Source: JAICWP01 sp035252015 (lineage in GTDB: Bacteria > Acidobacteriota > Terriglobia > Terriglobales > Acidobacteriaceae). From it: a stretch of DNA of 38,941 bases. The DNA lies in the NCBI GenBank assembly GCA_035252015.1, contig DATFDP010000064.1:1-38941 (forward strand), read 5' to 3'. Below the pieces are notes generated by a model. The model was not told the DNA's origin. It did not search any database and worked only from the letters and a program-made list of their open reading frames with translations. Within the stretch, counting starts at the first letter, position 1. Each line of letters begins with the position of its first letter. A program made the position numbers and the translations under genes. Positions 32,381 through 38,941 of the stretch are shown piece after piece.

Positions 32381-34012
32381 GTGAATCTCAGGCCTGAACT
32401 GCGCGAACCGTTGGATGGCAAGCGCTTCGACGTTGCGATTGTTGGCGGCGGCATCAATGGCGTGGCCATCGCGCGGGAGTGCGCCCGCGCCGGGCGTTCT
32501 ACGCTCCTGGTGGAGCAACATGACTTCGCCGCGGGAACTACGAGCCGTTCCACACGACTGATCCATGGCGGCCTGCGCTACCTGGAGCACGGCGAAATCG
32601 GCCTGGTGCGCGAATCGGTGCGCGAGCGCCGCCGCCTCCTGCAGGAAAAGCCTCACCTGGTACGCCCCATCAATTTTCTGCTGCCACTGGGCCCGCAAGC
32701 GCAACGCAGCGCGCTTGAAGTCCGCTTCGGGCTGTGGCTCTATCGCCGCTTCGCTGCCGCGCGTTTCCGCAATCATGACCGAGAAAATGGCGTCGCTGCC
32801 CTCGAGCGCTTGCTCGATTCTCGCGAGCGCTGGCGCGTTTTCAACTACGAGGATGCACAATGCGAATTTCCTGAGCGCCTGGTGGCGGAGTGGCTGGTGG
32901 AAGCCACCGATGCCGGCGCGATCGTGCGCAATCACACTCAGGTGCTGGAGATTGAGGTCGCCGCCGGCAGGGCGCGCGGTTTGCGCATGCGCGATCTAAT
33001 AACCAGCCACGAGTTGCGCGTGGAAGCCGGGCACATCATCAATGCCAGCGGCCCCTGGGCAGACCAGGTGGCGCACACCGCAGGCCTGAAAGCCTCCACC
33101 ATGATTGCCGGCGTGCGCGGCTCGCACATTGTGCTGCCCCACTTCGACGGCATGCCCGACGCTGCGATCTATATCGAAGCCCTGGACGGGCGCCCGTTCT
33201 TCGTCATTCCCTGGAACGGCCAGGTGCTGGTGGGAACCACCGAAGTGCCCGACCAGGGTGATCCCGGCGATGTTCAGCCCACAACGGACGAAGTTCAGTA
33301 CCTGCTCAACTCCGTGCGCCAGCGATTTCCTCGCGCGGCCATTTCCCCCGAGCAGATCCGCTACGCTTACGCCGGCGTGCGTCCTCTGCCCTTCGTCGGC
33401 GACGACAACCTTTCTGCCATTACCCGGCGCCACTTCCTTCACGATCATCGTGATGAAGGCGTGGCCAAGTTGATTTCTGTCATCGGTGGCAAGCTCACTA
33501 CCTCCGCCAGTCTGGCCCGCGAGTGCGCCCGGCAGATTGGAATTGAAGTGGAGGAGCCGCGCGGCACAATCGTCATTCGGAACGGCCAGGATCCCGCTGC
33601 TCTGTTGCAGGAATGGGCAGACGCAATTGGCGCTCAAACTGGTATTTCAGTGGAGAGTGCTCGCGCCATCGCCGCCTGGCATGGACTCGGGAGGGTTGGT
33701 ATTGCGCAGCTCGCGAAAAACGACGAGCGCATGCGCCAGCCTCTATGTCCTCACACTCACCACGTGGTGGCGGAAGCAGTAAACGCCTTCGCTTGCGAGC
33801 ATGCTCAGACCGTCTCTGATGTGCTCCTGCGCCGCGTCCCCGTGGCCCTGAATGGCTGCTGGAGTGATGAGTGCTCCGCTATGGCGGCGCAACGCGTTGG
33901 CGCTGCTTTGGGCTGGTCTGATACGAAAATTGGCGCCGAACGCGATGCCTTCAACGCCGAGCGAGCCTCCTTCTTGCAGAGATCTGCAATCCGTGTCCCC
34001 GTTCGCAACTAA
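32381..34012 (+). CDS. glpD: GlpD, FAD-dependent glycerol-3-phosphate dehydrogenase
   Basis: 543 residues, starting at GTG 32381. It oxidises glycerol 3-phosphate to dihydroxyacetone phosphate at the membrane and passes electrons to quinone. The FAD-binding motif is VGGGINGVAIA (21-31), then the family segment GTTSRSTRLIHGGLRYLEHGE, INASGPWAD, and the C-terminal DAO cap with AYAGVRPLPF and IGGKLTTSASLA. A helical C-terminal domain (about 400-520) matches the GlpD C-terminal extension. GGGAG is 13 nt upstream, far for a ribosome site. No glycerol kinase or facilitator gene lies alongside. Confidence 0.93.
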   Translation: MNLRPELREPLDGKRFDVAIVGGGINGVAIARECARAGRSTLLVEQHDFAAGTTSRSTRLIHGGLRYLEHGEIGLVRESVRERRRLLQEKPHLVRPINFLLPLGPQAQRSALEVRFGLWLYRRFAAARFRNHDRENGVAALERLLDSRERWRVFNYEDAQCEFPERLVAEWLVEATDAGAIVRNHTQVLEIEVAAGRARGLRMRDLITSHELRVEAGHIINASGPWADQVAHTAGLKASTMIAGVRGSHIVLPHFDGMPDAAIYIEALDGRPFFVIPWNGQVLVGTTEVPDQGDPGDVQPTTDEVQYLLNSVRQRFPRAAISPEQIRYAYAGVRPLPFVGDDNLSAITRRHFLHDHRDEGVAKLISVIGGKLTTSASLARECARQIGIEVEEPRGTIVIRNGQDPAALLQEWADAIGAQTGISVESARAIAAWHGLGRVGIAQLAKNDERMRQPLCPHTHHVVAEAVNAFACEHAQTVSDVLLRRVPVALNGCWSDECSAMAAQRVGAALGWSDTKIGAERDAFNAERASFLQRSAIRVPVRN

Positions 34013-34259
34013 CGTTTTCCTCACTAGGCTGGAACCCGGTCACTTGCCACCTCAGGATAGCCTGCAGCGGGAAAGGGACAGTTAGGAGTTTGTCCAGAGT
34101 GATAGGGTAAACAATTTCCTGTGGGTGATATTTCCCTGCACTGCCCAAGGCCTCGGAGCGAGTCATAAGTCCTTTTGCTGGAATCATTTGGGGATGGAAT
34201 CCCATTTGCTCCTTCGACCGCTTGCTGCAGGTGTCGGGTAATCGGGGCGCGCCTTATCC
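34013..34259. other. Less GC-rich spacer before the polysaccharide genes
   Basis: 247 bp, visibly lower in GC than the flanking genes. TTTGTCC...CAATTT near 34090-34117 might be a weak promoter but does not fit well. A minus-strand open frame ending inside glpD (33951-34205) has no family resemblance. No terminator with a T-run was found after glpD. The base composition change marks the left edge of the surface-polysaccharide genes. Confidence 0.4.
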
Positions 34260-35351
34260 ATGCTAAGCGTAGTGGTGCCGGTACACAATGGGGGTCGTCA
34301 ACTTGCCAGCTGCCTGCAGGCCCTGCAAGCCTCCTCATATCGTGATTTTGAAGTGCTGGTCGTGGACGACTGTTCGAGCGACAACTCGCCCGACGTTGTC
34401 CACACGCACGGCGCGAGCTACCTGCGTACGCCGCGACGGCTAGGGCCGGCCGGAGCTCGGAACTTGGGCGTCAAGGCTGCCCGCGGCAGCATTTTGGTGT
34501 TCATAGATGCGGATGTGCAAGTGCCCCGTGAGGCCCTTGCCATTATTGCCGAGGACTTCGAACGCGATCCGCAATTGCAGGCTGCCTTTGGCTCCTATGA
34601 TCAGGAGCCCTCCGCGCCCGGCTTCTTTTCCCATTACAAGAATCTCTTTCATCACTACATCCACCAGACATCGAGCGAAAATGCGGCTACGTTCTGGGCT
34701 GGATGCGGAGCAATACGCCGGGAGGTGTTCGAGAAGATCGGCGGATTTCAGGCGGAACGTTATACTCGGCCGGCAATCGAGGACATTGAGCTCGGCTTGC
34801 GCCTGGTCCGGGATGGGCACAAGATTTTGCTCGACAAGAGACTGCAAGTTAAACACCTGAAGCACTGGACCCTGCTGGGCATGATCAAGTCCGACATTCG
34901 CGATCGCGCGGTGCCCTGGTCGAAGCTAATCCTCGAGATGGGCAAGATGCCGCGCGACCTGAACCTCACCTATTCTGCTCGGTTCAGCGCCGCCGGTACT
35001 CTGTTGCTGCTTCCACTTATCTTGCTGCTTCTACGATCGGGGCATAGTGCGCGAGGGTCAATGATGCTGACCTCCAGCGTGCTCGTCCTTGCCTTGATGC
35101 TTTTGACACTGAACTACCGTGTGTACTACTTCTTCTGGAAGCAACGCGGGTTTGTATTCGCAATTGCGGCGGTCTTCACCCACTGGCTTTATTACTTCTA
35201 CAGCGGATTGGCATGGGCCTATTGCTACGCGGCCCACTTAGGTACAGCTCTTCGCACTCCCCCATTGGCACCAGCTGCGATACCCCGGCTTCGGGCCGAC
35301 GGCAAGCGAACGCGCTCAGCCGCGGTCATGACCGGCACCGACGGGGACTGA
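34260..35351 (+). CDS. Membrane-bound GT2-family glycosyltransferase
   Basis: 363 residues. The N-terminal GT-A domain has SVVVPVHNGG, VVDDCSSDNS (Asp36, Asp37), the nucleotide-sugar/metal motif IDADV (Asp83, Asp85), AGCGAIRREVFEKIGGF and the EDIELGLRL acidic motif near 174-182. Three or four membrane segments follow (about 245-262, 268-285, 296-325). It should transfer a sugar from a nucleotide donor onto a lipid-linked acceptor at the inner membrane. The ATG has no good ribosome site. It is followed within 66 bp by the flavoprotein and then the flippase gene, so the three form a polysaccharide operon. Confidence 0.9.
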   Translation: MLSVVVPVHNGGRQLASCLQALQASSYRDFEVLVVDDCSSDNSPDVVHTHGASYLRTPRRLGPAGARNLGVKAARGSILVFIDADVQVPREALAIIAEDFERDPQLQAAFGSYDQEPSAPGFFSHYKNLFHHYIHQTSSENAATFWAGCGAIRREVFEKIGGFQAERYTRPAIEDIELGLRLVRDGHKILLDKRLQVKHLKHWTLLGMIKSDIRDRAVPWSKLILEMGKMPRDLNLTYSARFSAAGTLLLLPLILLLLRSGHSARGSMMLTSSVLVLALMLLTLNYRVYYFFWKQRGFVFAIAAVFTHWLYYFYSGLAWAYCYAAHLGTALRTPPLAPAAIPRLRADGKRTRSAAVMTGTDGD

Positions 35352-35417
35352 TGCTCCTGCAGTTGGCAGGGGCACCTGACAACCGTCGTCAGCAGTATCG
35401 GCAAGAACGATGGGACC

Positions 35418-36935
35418 TTGGGGGGACATTTGATACCGGATTCGTCAGATCGGGTTGTAGTCATAGGTGGCGGACCTGCCGGATTGACGGCCGCTTACGA
35501 ACTGGCCAAGCACGGCAAGCCGGCCATTGTATTGGAAGGCGACAATATTGTCGGTGGTATCGCGCGCACCGTAAACTACAAGGGATATCTATTTGATATT
35601 GGCGGCCACCGCTTCTTCAGCAAGTGGAATGAAGTCAACCAGATTTGGCGGGAGGTTTTGGGTCACAGACTGCTTGAGCGCCAGCGGCTCTCCCGCATTT
35701 TCTACCGCAACCGATTTTTCTTTTATCCCTTAAAGCCGTTCAATGTTTTATTCGGAATGGGTTTATGGGAGAGCCTGCTGATCCTCGGCAGCTATCTCAG
35801 CGCCCGACTGTTTCCTTCTCGCAGTGAGCAGACGCTCGAGCAATGGGTTTGCAACCGTTTTGGCTCCCGCCTGTATAAAGCTTTTTTCAAGACCTACACG
35901 GAAAAGGTCTGGGGCGTCCCCTGCAATGAGATTCACGCTACCTGGGCGGCACAACGTATCAAAGGCTTGTCGCTGGTGTCTGCTATCCGGCACGCGTTCA
36001 GCCGCGGGCGTGAGCAGGATGTGAAAAGCCTCATCTCCAGCTTCTACTATCCAGAGCGTGGGCCGGGGCAGATGTGGGAGATATTGGCTGAGAGGCTGGA
36101 ACAACTCGGACAACCGGTTTTGCTGGAACGGAAGGTGATTCGCATAGCTCACAACGGAGGGCGAATTGAAAAAGTGGTGACCAATGGGCCAAAGGGAGAG
36201 GAGCATTTCTATGGCTCCGATTTCATCAGCTCCATGCCCATTCGCAGTCTGGTCCGCGCCTTGCAACCCGCTCCGCCTGAAGTGGTGCTGCGTGCAGCCG
36301 AGTCTCTGCGCTACCGCGATTTTCTGACCGTGGTTCTCATCGTCAATCGCAAACACGTCATCCCCGATAACTGGATTTACGTGCATGATCCATCGGTAAA
36401 AGTGGGCCGTATTCAGAACCTGAAGAATTGGTCGCCAGCCATGGTGCCCGACGACGAAAAGACCAGCCTGGCCATGGAGTACTTCGTCTTTAAAAATGAC
36501 GCGATGTGGAATATGCCAGATGCGCAGCTCACCAAGCTGGCTACCCGCGAGATCGAGCAGCTGGGGCTGGCGCGAGCGGACGAGATTGTGGACGGAACAG
36601 TCGTACGCATGCCCAAGGCCTATCCCATGTACGACAACGGCTGGCTGGAGAAGGTAGACGTCATCCGACGCTACCTGGATGCCAACCTGCCCAATTTGCA
36701 GCTCGTCGGCCGCAACGGCATGCATAAGTACAATAACCAGGACCACTCCATGATGACTGCGATGTACGCGGCACGTAACATCATGGGCGCGGACTACGAT
36801 CTTTGGGCGGTAAACACCGAGCCGGAGTATCACGAAGAGAAGAGCTCGCAAGAGGATCGCTCGGAAGCGAATAGTTCCGAATACCGCCGGCCTCCGTATG
36901 CCGAACCGCCGCGCGTCAACAGCCAGATTGCGTGA
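35418..36935 (+). CDS. FAD-dependent UDP-galactopyranose-mutase-like protein
   Basis: About 505 residues. The Rossmann motif VVVIGGGPAGLTAAYELA (13-30), LEGDNIVGGIARTV and FDIGGHRFFSK (59-69) define the amine-oxidase / protoporphyrinogen-oxidase-like group often annotated as UDP-galactopyranose mutase-like in capsule loci. GRNGMHKYNNQDHSMMTAMYAARNI near the C-terminus is the FAD-binding end. The exact reaction is unknown; a redox or isomerisation step on a lipid- or nucleotide-linked sugar fits the context. Start is TTG 35418 or TTG 35430; GGGGGA at 35421-35426 favours the second weakly. The last 45 residues are charged and likely disordered. Confidence 0.82.
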   Translation: MGGHLIPDSSDRVVVIGGGPAGLTAAYELAKHGKPAIVLEGDNIVGGIARTVNYKGYLFDIGGHRFFSKWNEVNQIWREVLGHRLLERQRLSRIFYRNRFFFYPLKPFNVLFGMGLWESLLILGSYLSARLFPSRSEQTLEQWVCNRFGSRLYKAFFKTYTEKVWGVPCNEIHATWAAQRIKGLSLVSAIRHAFSRGREQDVKSLISSFYYPERGPGQMWEILAERLEQLGQPVLLERKVIRIAHNGGRIEKVVTNGPKGEEHFYGSDFISSMPIRSLVRALQPAPPEVVLRAAESLRYRDFLTVVLIVNRKHVIPDNWIYVHDPSVKVGRIQNLKNWSPAMVPDDEKTSLAMEYFVFKNDAMWNMPDAQLTKLATREIEQLGLARADEIVDGTVVRMPKAYPMYDNGWLEKVDVIRRYLDANLPNLQLVGRNGMHKYNNQDHSMMTAMYAARNIMGADYDLWAVNTEPEYHEEKSSQEDRSEANSSEYRRPPYAEPPRVNSQIA

Positions 36936-36962
36936 GGCCGACTCAGCTGGAGTACAGGACTG

Positions 36963-38603
36963 ATGAGTGCCAGAACTGACTCTTCGGACGGGTTGGCGGC
37001 AGCGTCCAACCGAGGCCCTGCGGTTCGCCGTCAGATGGTGGACGGCAGCCTTCGCATCCTCATTGCCGAAGGTCTGATCCTGCCCACTGGCCTGATCACG
37101 GCCGCATTTTTGACCCGGCACTTGGGACCCTCCAAGTACGGTCTTTTTACCTTAGCTTCTGTCGTGGTGCTGTGGATCGAGTTTTTCGTTACTTCAGCGT
37201 TTTCCCGGGCTGCAATCAAGTTGATTGGAGATGCGGAAGACTGGCGGCCGTGGGCGGGGACGCTGGTCCGCTTCTATCTCCTGGCGGGCGTGCTGGCTGC
37301 CCTGCTGCTTTGGCTGGTAAGCGGCCAACTGGGGCGGCTCCTGGGCGAGCCAGCGATGGCCGGTTATTTGCGCCTCTTTGCTCTCGACATTCCCATCTTC
37401 AGCCTGGCCACCGCCCACCGCGACATTCTGGTAGGAATGCACCGTTATCAAGAACGAGCGCTGGCCAGCGCGGTGCGTTGGATCGCCCGCCTGGTCCTGA
37501 TTGTCGTGCTCATCTGGGCAGGCTTATCCGTTCGCGGAGCCATCTGGGCCATGATCGGAGCCTCCCTCCTCGACTTCGCCACCGCCCGCTATTACGTCCG
37601 GCCGCCGTTCTGGGGCCGCTTTCCCGTGCGCCTGCGACGCCTCTGGGACTATGCTCTGCCGCTCTTTCTCTCGGGCGTCGCCATGAGGCTGTTCGACAAG
37701 CTTGACCTGTTCGTATTGAAAGTGCGAGGCGCCAGCGCCGCGACCGCCGGGCTCTATGGGGCCGCGCAAAATCTCACTGTGGTGCCGGCATTGATCGGAA
37801 CCGCCTTTGCCCCTGTCCTGCTTGCCGCTCTCACCGACACCATGCGCGGCGGCGAGGAGGAGCTGGCCCGCGAAGTAGCACGGGATGCGGTTAAGTTCAC
37901 GATGTTGCTTCTGCCTTTCGCCGCGCTCATCGCTGCGTCGTCCCCGGCCATTGCCACCCTGGTGCTGGGACAGGCATTCGCTCCGGCCGCGCCATTTCTG
38001 GCCATTTTGATTTTCGCCGGTTTCGCCAGGCTGCTGGTATCAGTGAGCCTTTCCATCCTGATCGCAGCTGAGCGTCCGCGATGGGTGCTCCTGTTGACCG
38101 GCCCCATTATTCCCCTGGCGTTGGCGGCCTATGTAGCAGCCATTCTGTATGGGGGTGCCCGGGGCGCAGCCTTCACCACCACCATGCTTTCGGTCCTGTT
38201 GACCATTTTCTCGCTGGTCGCGGTGTACCTGGCATGGGGAGTGAAGCCTTCCGCGGCGAGCACGGCCAGGACAGCGCTGTTCTCGGTAATGGCTTACGCG
38301 CTCGCGCTGGCGTGGCCGGCAACAGGCATCATGCTGCTCATTAAGCTCGCTGTGATCGGTGGCCTGGTCCCCGTCGGCTATTTCGTCAGCGGAGAATTCG
38401 GCCGCAACGAAATCGCGTTGTTGCGTTCGCTGGTGCTGCCAAAGGCATTCCCCGTTGACGAGAAGGCGAGCGCCACGCGAAAACCAGTGGTGATGGGCGT
38501 CATTCGGGACGAAGATCGGTACGCGCCTTCCGGTCCAAGCGTGTGCCTGCGGTCGCTATCAGGCAACTGCTCGAGTTGTCGCGGCGCGCACCTTCCTCAA
38601 TGA
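36963..38603 (+). CDS. Wzx-like polysaccharide flippase with out-of-frame tail
   Basis: 546 codons with about 12-14 membrane segments in the MATE/MVF-like flippase pattern; GLITAAFLTRHLGPSKYGLFTLA opens helix 1-2 as in RfbX/Wzx proteins, and DKLDLFVLKVRGASAATAGLYGAAQNL starts the second half. It should move lipid-linked glycans across the inner membrane. The expected end is near residue 510 (about position 38492). The last 37 residues, with three Cys and no hydrophobic pattern, read through a nitroreductase remnant in the wrong frame, so the original stop appears lost. GGAG is 10 nt before the ATG. Confidence 0.87.
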   Translation: MSARTDSSDGLAAASNRGPAVRRQMVDGSLRILIAEGLILPTGLITAAFLTRHLGPSKYGLFTLASVVVLWIEFFVTSAFSRAAIKLIGDAEDWRPWAGTLVRFYLLAGVLAALLLWLVSGQLGRLLGEPAMAGYLRLFALDIPIFSLATAHRDILVGMHRYQERALASAVRWIARLVLIVVLIWAGLSVRGAIWAMIGASLLDFATARYYVRPPFWGRFPVRLRRLWDYALPLFLSGVAMRLFDKLDLFVLKVRGASAATAGLYGAAQNLTVVPALIGTAFAPVLLAALTDTMRGGEEELAREVARDAVKFTMLLLPFAALIAASSPAIATLVLGQAFAPAAPFLAILIFAGFARLLVSVSLSILIAAERPRWVLLLTGPIIPLALAAYVAAILYGGARGAAFTTTMLSVLLTIFSLVAVYLAWGVKPSAASTARTALFSVMAYALALAWPATGIMLLIKLAVIGGLVPVGYFVSGEFGRNEIALLRSLVLPKAFPVDEKASATRKPVVMGVIRDEDRYAPSGPSVCLRSLSGNCSSCRGAHLPQ

Positions 38604-38641
38604 ACGGCCAGCCCTGGCATTTCATCGTGGTGAGGCGTCCT
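38493..38641 (+). pseudogene. Nitroreductase N-terminal remnant, frameshifted and truncated
   Basis: From ATG 38493 the frame reads MGVIR; after a 1-nt shift near 38507-38510, the next frame reads RRSVRAFRSKRVP, then IRQLLELSRRAPSSMNGQPW and HFIVVRR, up to about 38638. These are the FMN-binding RRSVR motif, the APSSxNxQPW motif and the first strand of the nitroreductase family, in the right order and spacing. After 38641 the resemblance stops, and an in-frame stop follows near 38690. Only about 49 of roughly 180-220 residues remain. It overlaps the end of the flippase frame. A sequencing error could explain the shift but not the truncation. Confidence 0.7.
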
Positions 38642-38676
38642 GGAGGTACACCCGTCTGCGGCGTGGCGTGTAAGCC

Positions 38677-38941
38677 CTACGCCAGCACCCGCTCGTAGAT
38701 ACTGCGCACCTCGGCCATGGTGCGGGCCAGTTCCGCCTCCAGGCCGTCCATGAACTCGTGGCGCAACAAGCGGGCGACAAGGCGTTCGGCGGCGCAGCGC
38801 CCGTGTTCGGTAGCGGGCAGAAATTTGCGAGCCTTGCCTACCACCAAACGCACGGCGTGCTCGACGGTGCGAAGAAATTCTGCAGCCTGGTCTAGGGTCG
38901 CCCAGTCTGGCTCCTGGAGCCATCCCCGCTCGCGCAGGCAG
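38677..38941 (-). CDS. C-terminal fragment, probably GlnE (partial)
   Basis: An 88-codon open frame enters from the right edge of the window and stops at TAG 38677-38679. It contains AAEFLRTVEHAVRLVVGKAR, then LPATEHGRCAAERLVARLL, and ends near EVRSIYERVLA. The LRTVEHAVRLV helix, the LPATEH turn and the closing EVRxIYERV resemble the C-terminal end of glutamine synthetase adenylyltransferase/deadenylylase (GlnE), which adjusts glutamine synthetase activity to nitrogen supply. The catalytic domains lie outside the window, so the name is a resemblance call. It converges on the flippase gene. A longer open frame from 38923 on the same strand is in a different register and is not protein-like. 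Confidence 0.55.
   Translation of the reverse strand, partial: CLRERGWLQEPDWATLDQAAEFLRTVEHAVRLVVGKARKFLPATEHGRCAAERLVARLLRHEFMDGLEAELARTMAEVRSIYERVLA

Noticed and set aside
35763..37121. 452-codon minus-strand frame across the flavoprotein and flippase genes
   Set aside because: It crosses two real genes on the other strand and lacks protein-like composition.
38597..38923. 108-codon minus-strand frame at the right edge
   Set aside because: It is Arg/Gly-rich and out of register with the GlnE-like frame, which fits a known helix pattern and has its own stop at 38677.
1..38941. tRNA, rRNA, CRISPR array, insertion sequence or prophage genes
   Set aside because: Reading both strands showed no tRNA-like T-loop context, no regularly spaced repeats and no transposase, integrase or phage motifs.

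Overview
The window reads as a chromosomal segment of a GC-rich, Gram-negative-type soil bacterium, most likely an Acidobacteriota member. The evidence is the gene repertoire (an Asp-box VPS10/sortilin-like secreted protein, a DUF1844 protein, a MoxR/DUF58/DUF4350/DUF4129 cluster, a glycine-zipper exported protein), GC-rich third codon positions, Sec signal peptides, and short degenerate repeats in the gaps between genes. No rRNA, tRNA, CRISPR array, transposase or phage gene was seen. The taxon is inferred from gene content, not from a marker gene.

Layout. 1-1.8 kb: a repeat-rich left edge, a small zinc-ribbon protein with a MerR-type regulator (minus strand), and a STAS-domain protein. 1.9-5.1 kb: a large secreted propeller protein. 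5.3-12.5 kb: a membrane/AAA+ module. An RDD protein and a SpoIIM-family protein are divergent with start codons 2 nt apart. Facing them on the minus strand is a tightly overlapping operon: polytopic membrane protein > DUF4129 > DUF4350 > MoxR ATPase > DUF58. 12.7-18.6 kb: a complete [NiFe]-hydrogenase maturation operon (minus strand, hypC-D-E-A-B-F) with no hydrogenase structural genes in the window. Its control region carries overlapping FNR/CRP-like palindromes and a sigma-54-like -24/-12 candidate. 18.9-25.4 kb (plus strand): an exported D-aminoacylase-like amidohydrolase, YgfZ, DUF1844, a PhnP-like metallo-hydrolase, RibF and an MFS transporter. 25.4-28.3 kb: a secreted GH30 glycosidase divergent from a DegT-family aminotransferase, with well-placed promoters for both. 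28.5-34 kb: an exported M16 peptidase, a glycine-zipper protein and GlpD. 34.2-38.6 kb: the start of a cell-surface polysaccharide cluster (GT2 glycosyltransferase, UDP-galactopyranose-mutase-like flavoprotein, Wzx-like flippase).

Right edge. Two features were recovered by reading other frames. One is a frameshifted, truncated nitroreductase N-terminus fused out of frame to the end of the flippase gene. The other is the C-terminus of a protein that resembles glutamine synthetase adenylyltransferase (GlnE), running off the window on the minus strand.

How the genes work together. The hyp genes make the NiFe(CN)2CO cofactor for a hydrogenase encoded elsewhere. The MoxR/DUF58 pair with its membrane partners looks like a chaperone-type envelope assembly module of unknown substrate. 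The secreted hydrolases, transporter and GlpD fit a polymer-degrading heterotroph. The closing genes belong to lipid-linked glycan synthesis and export. The gaps hold at least two families of short dispersed hairpin repeats.
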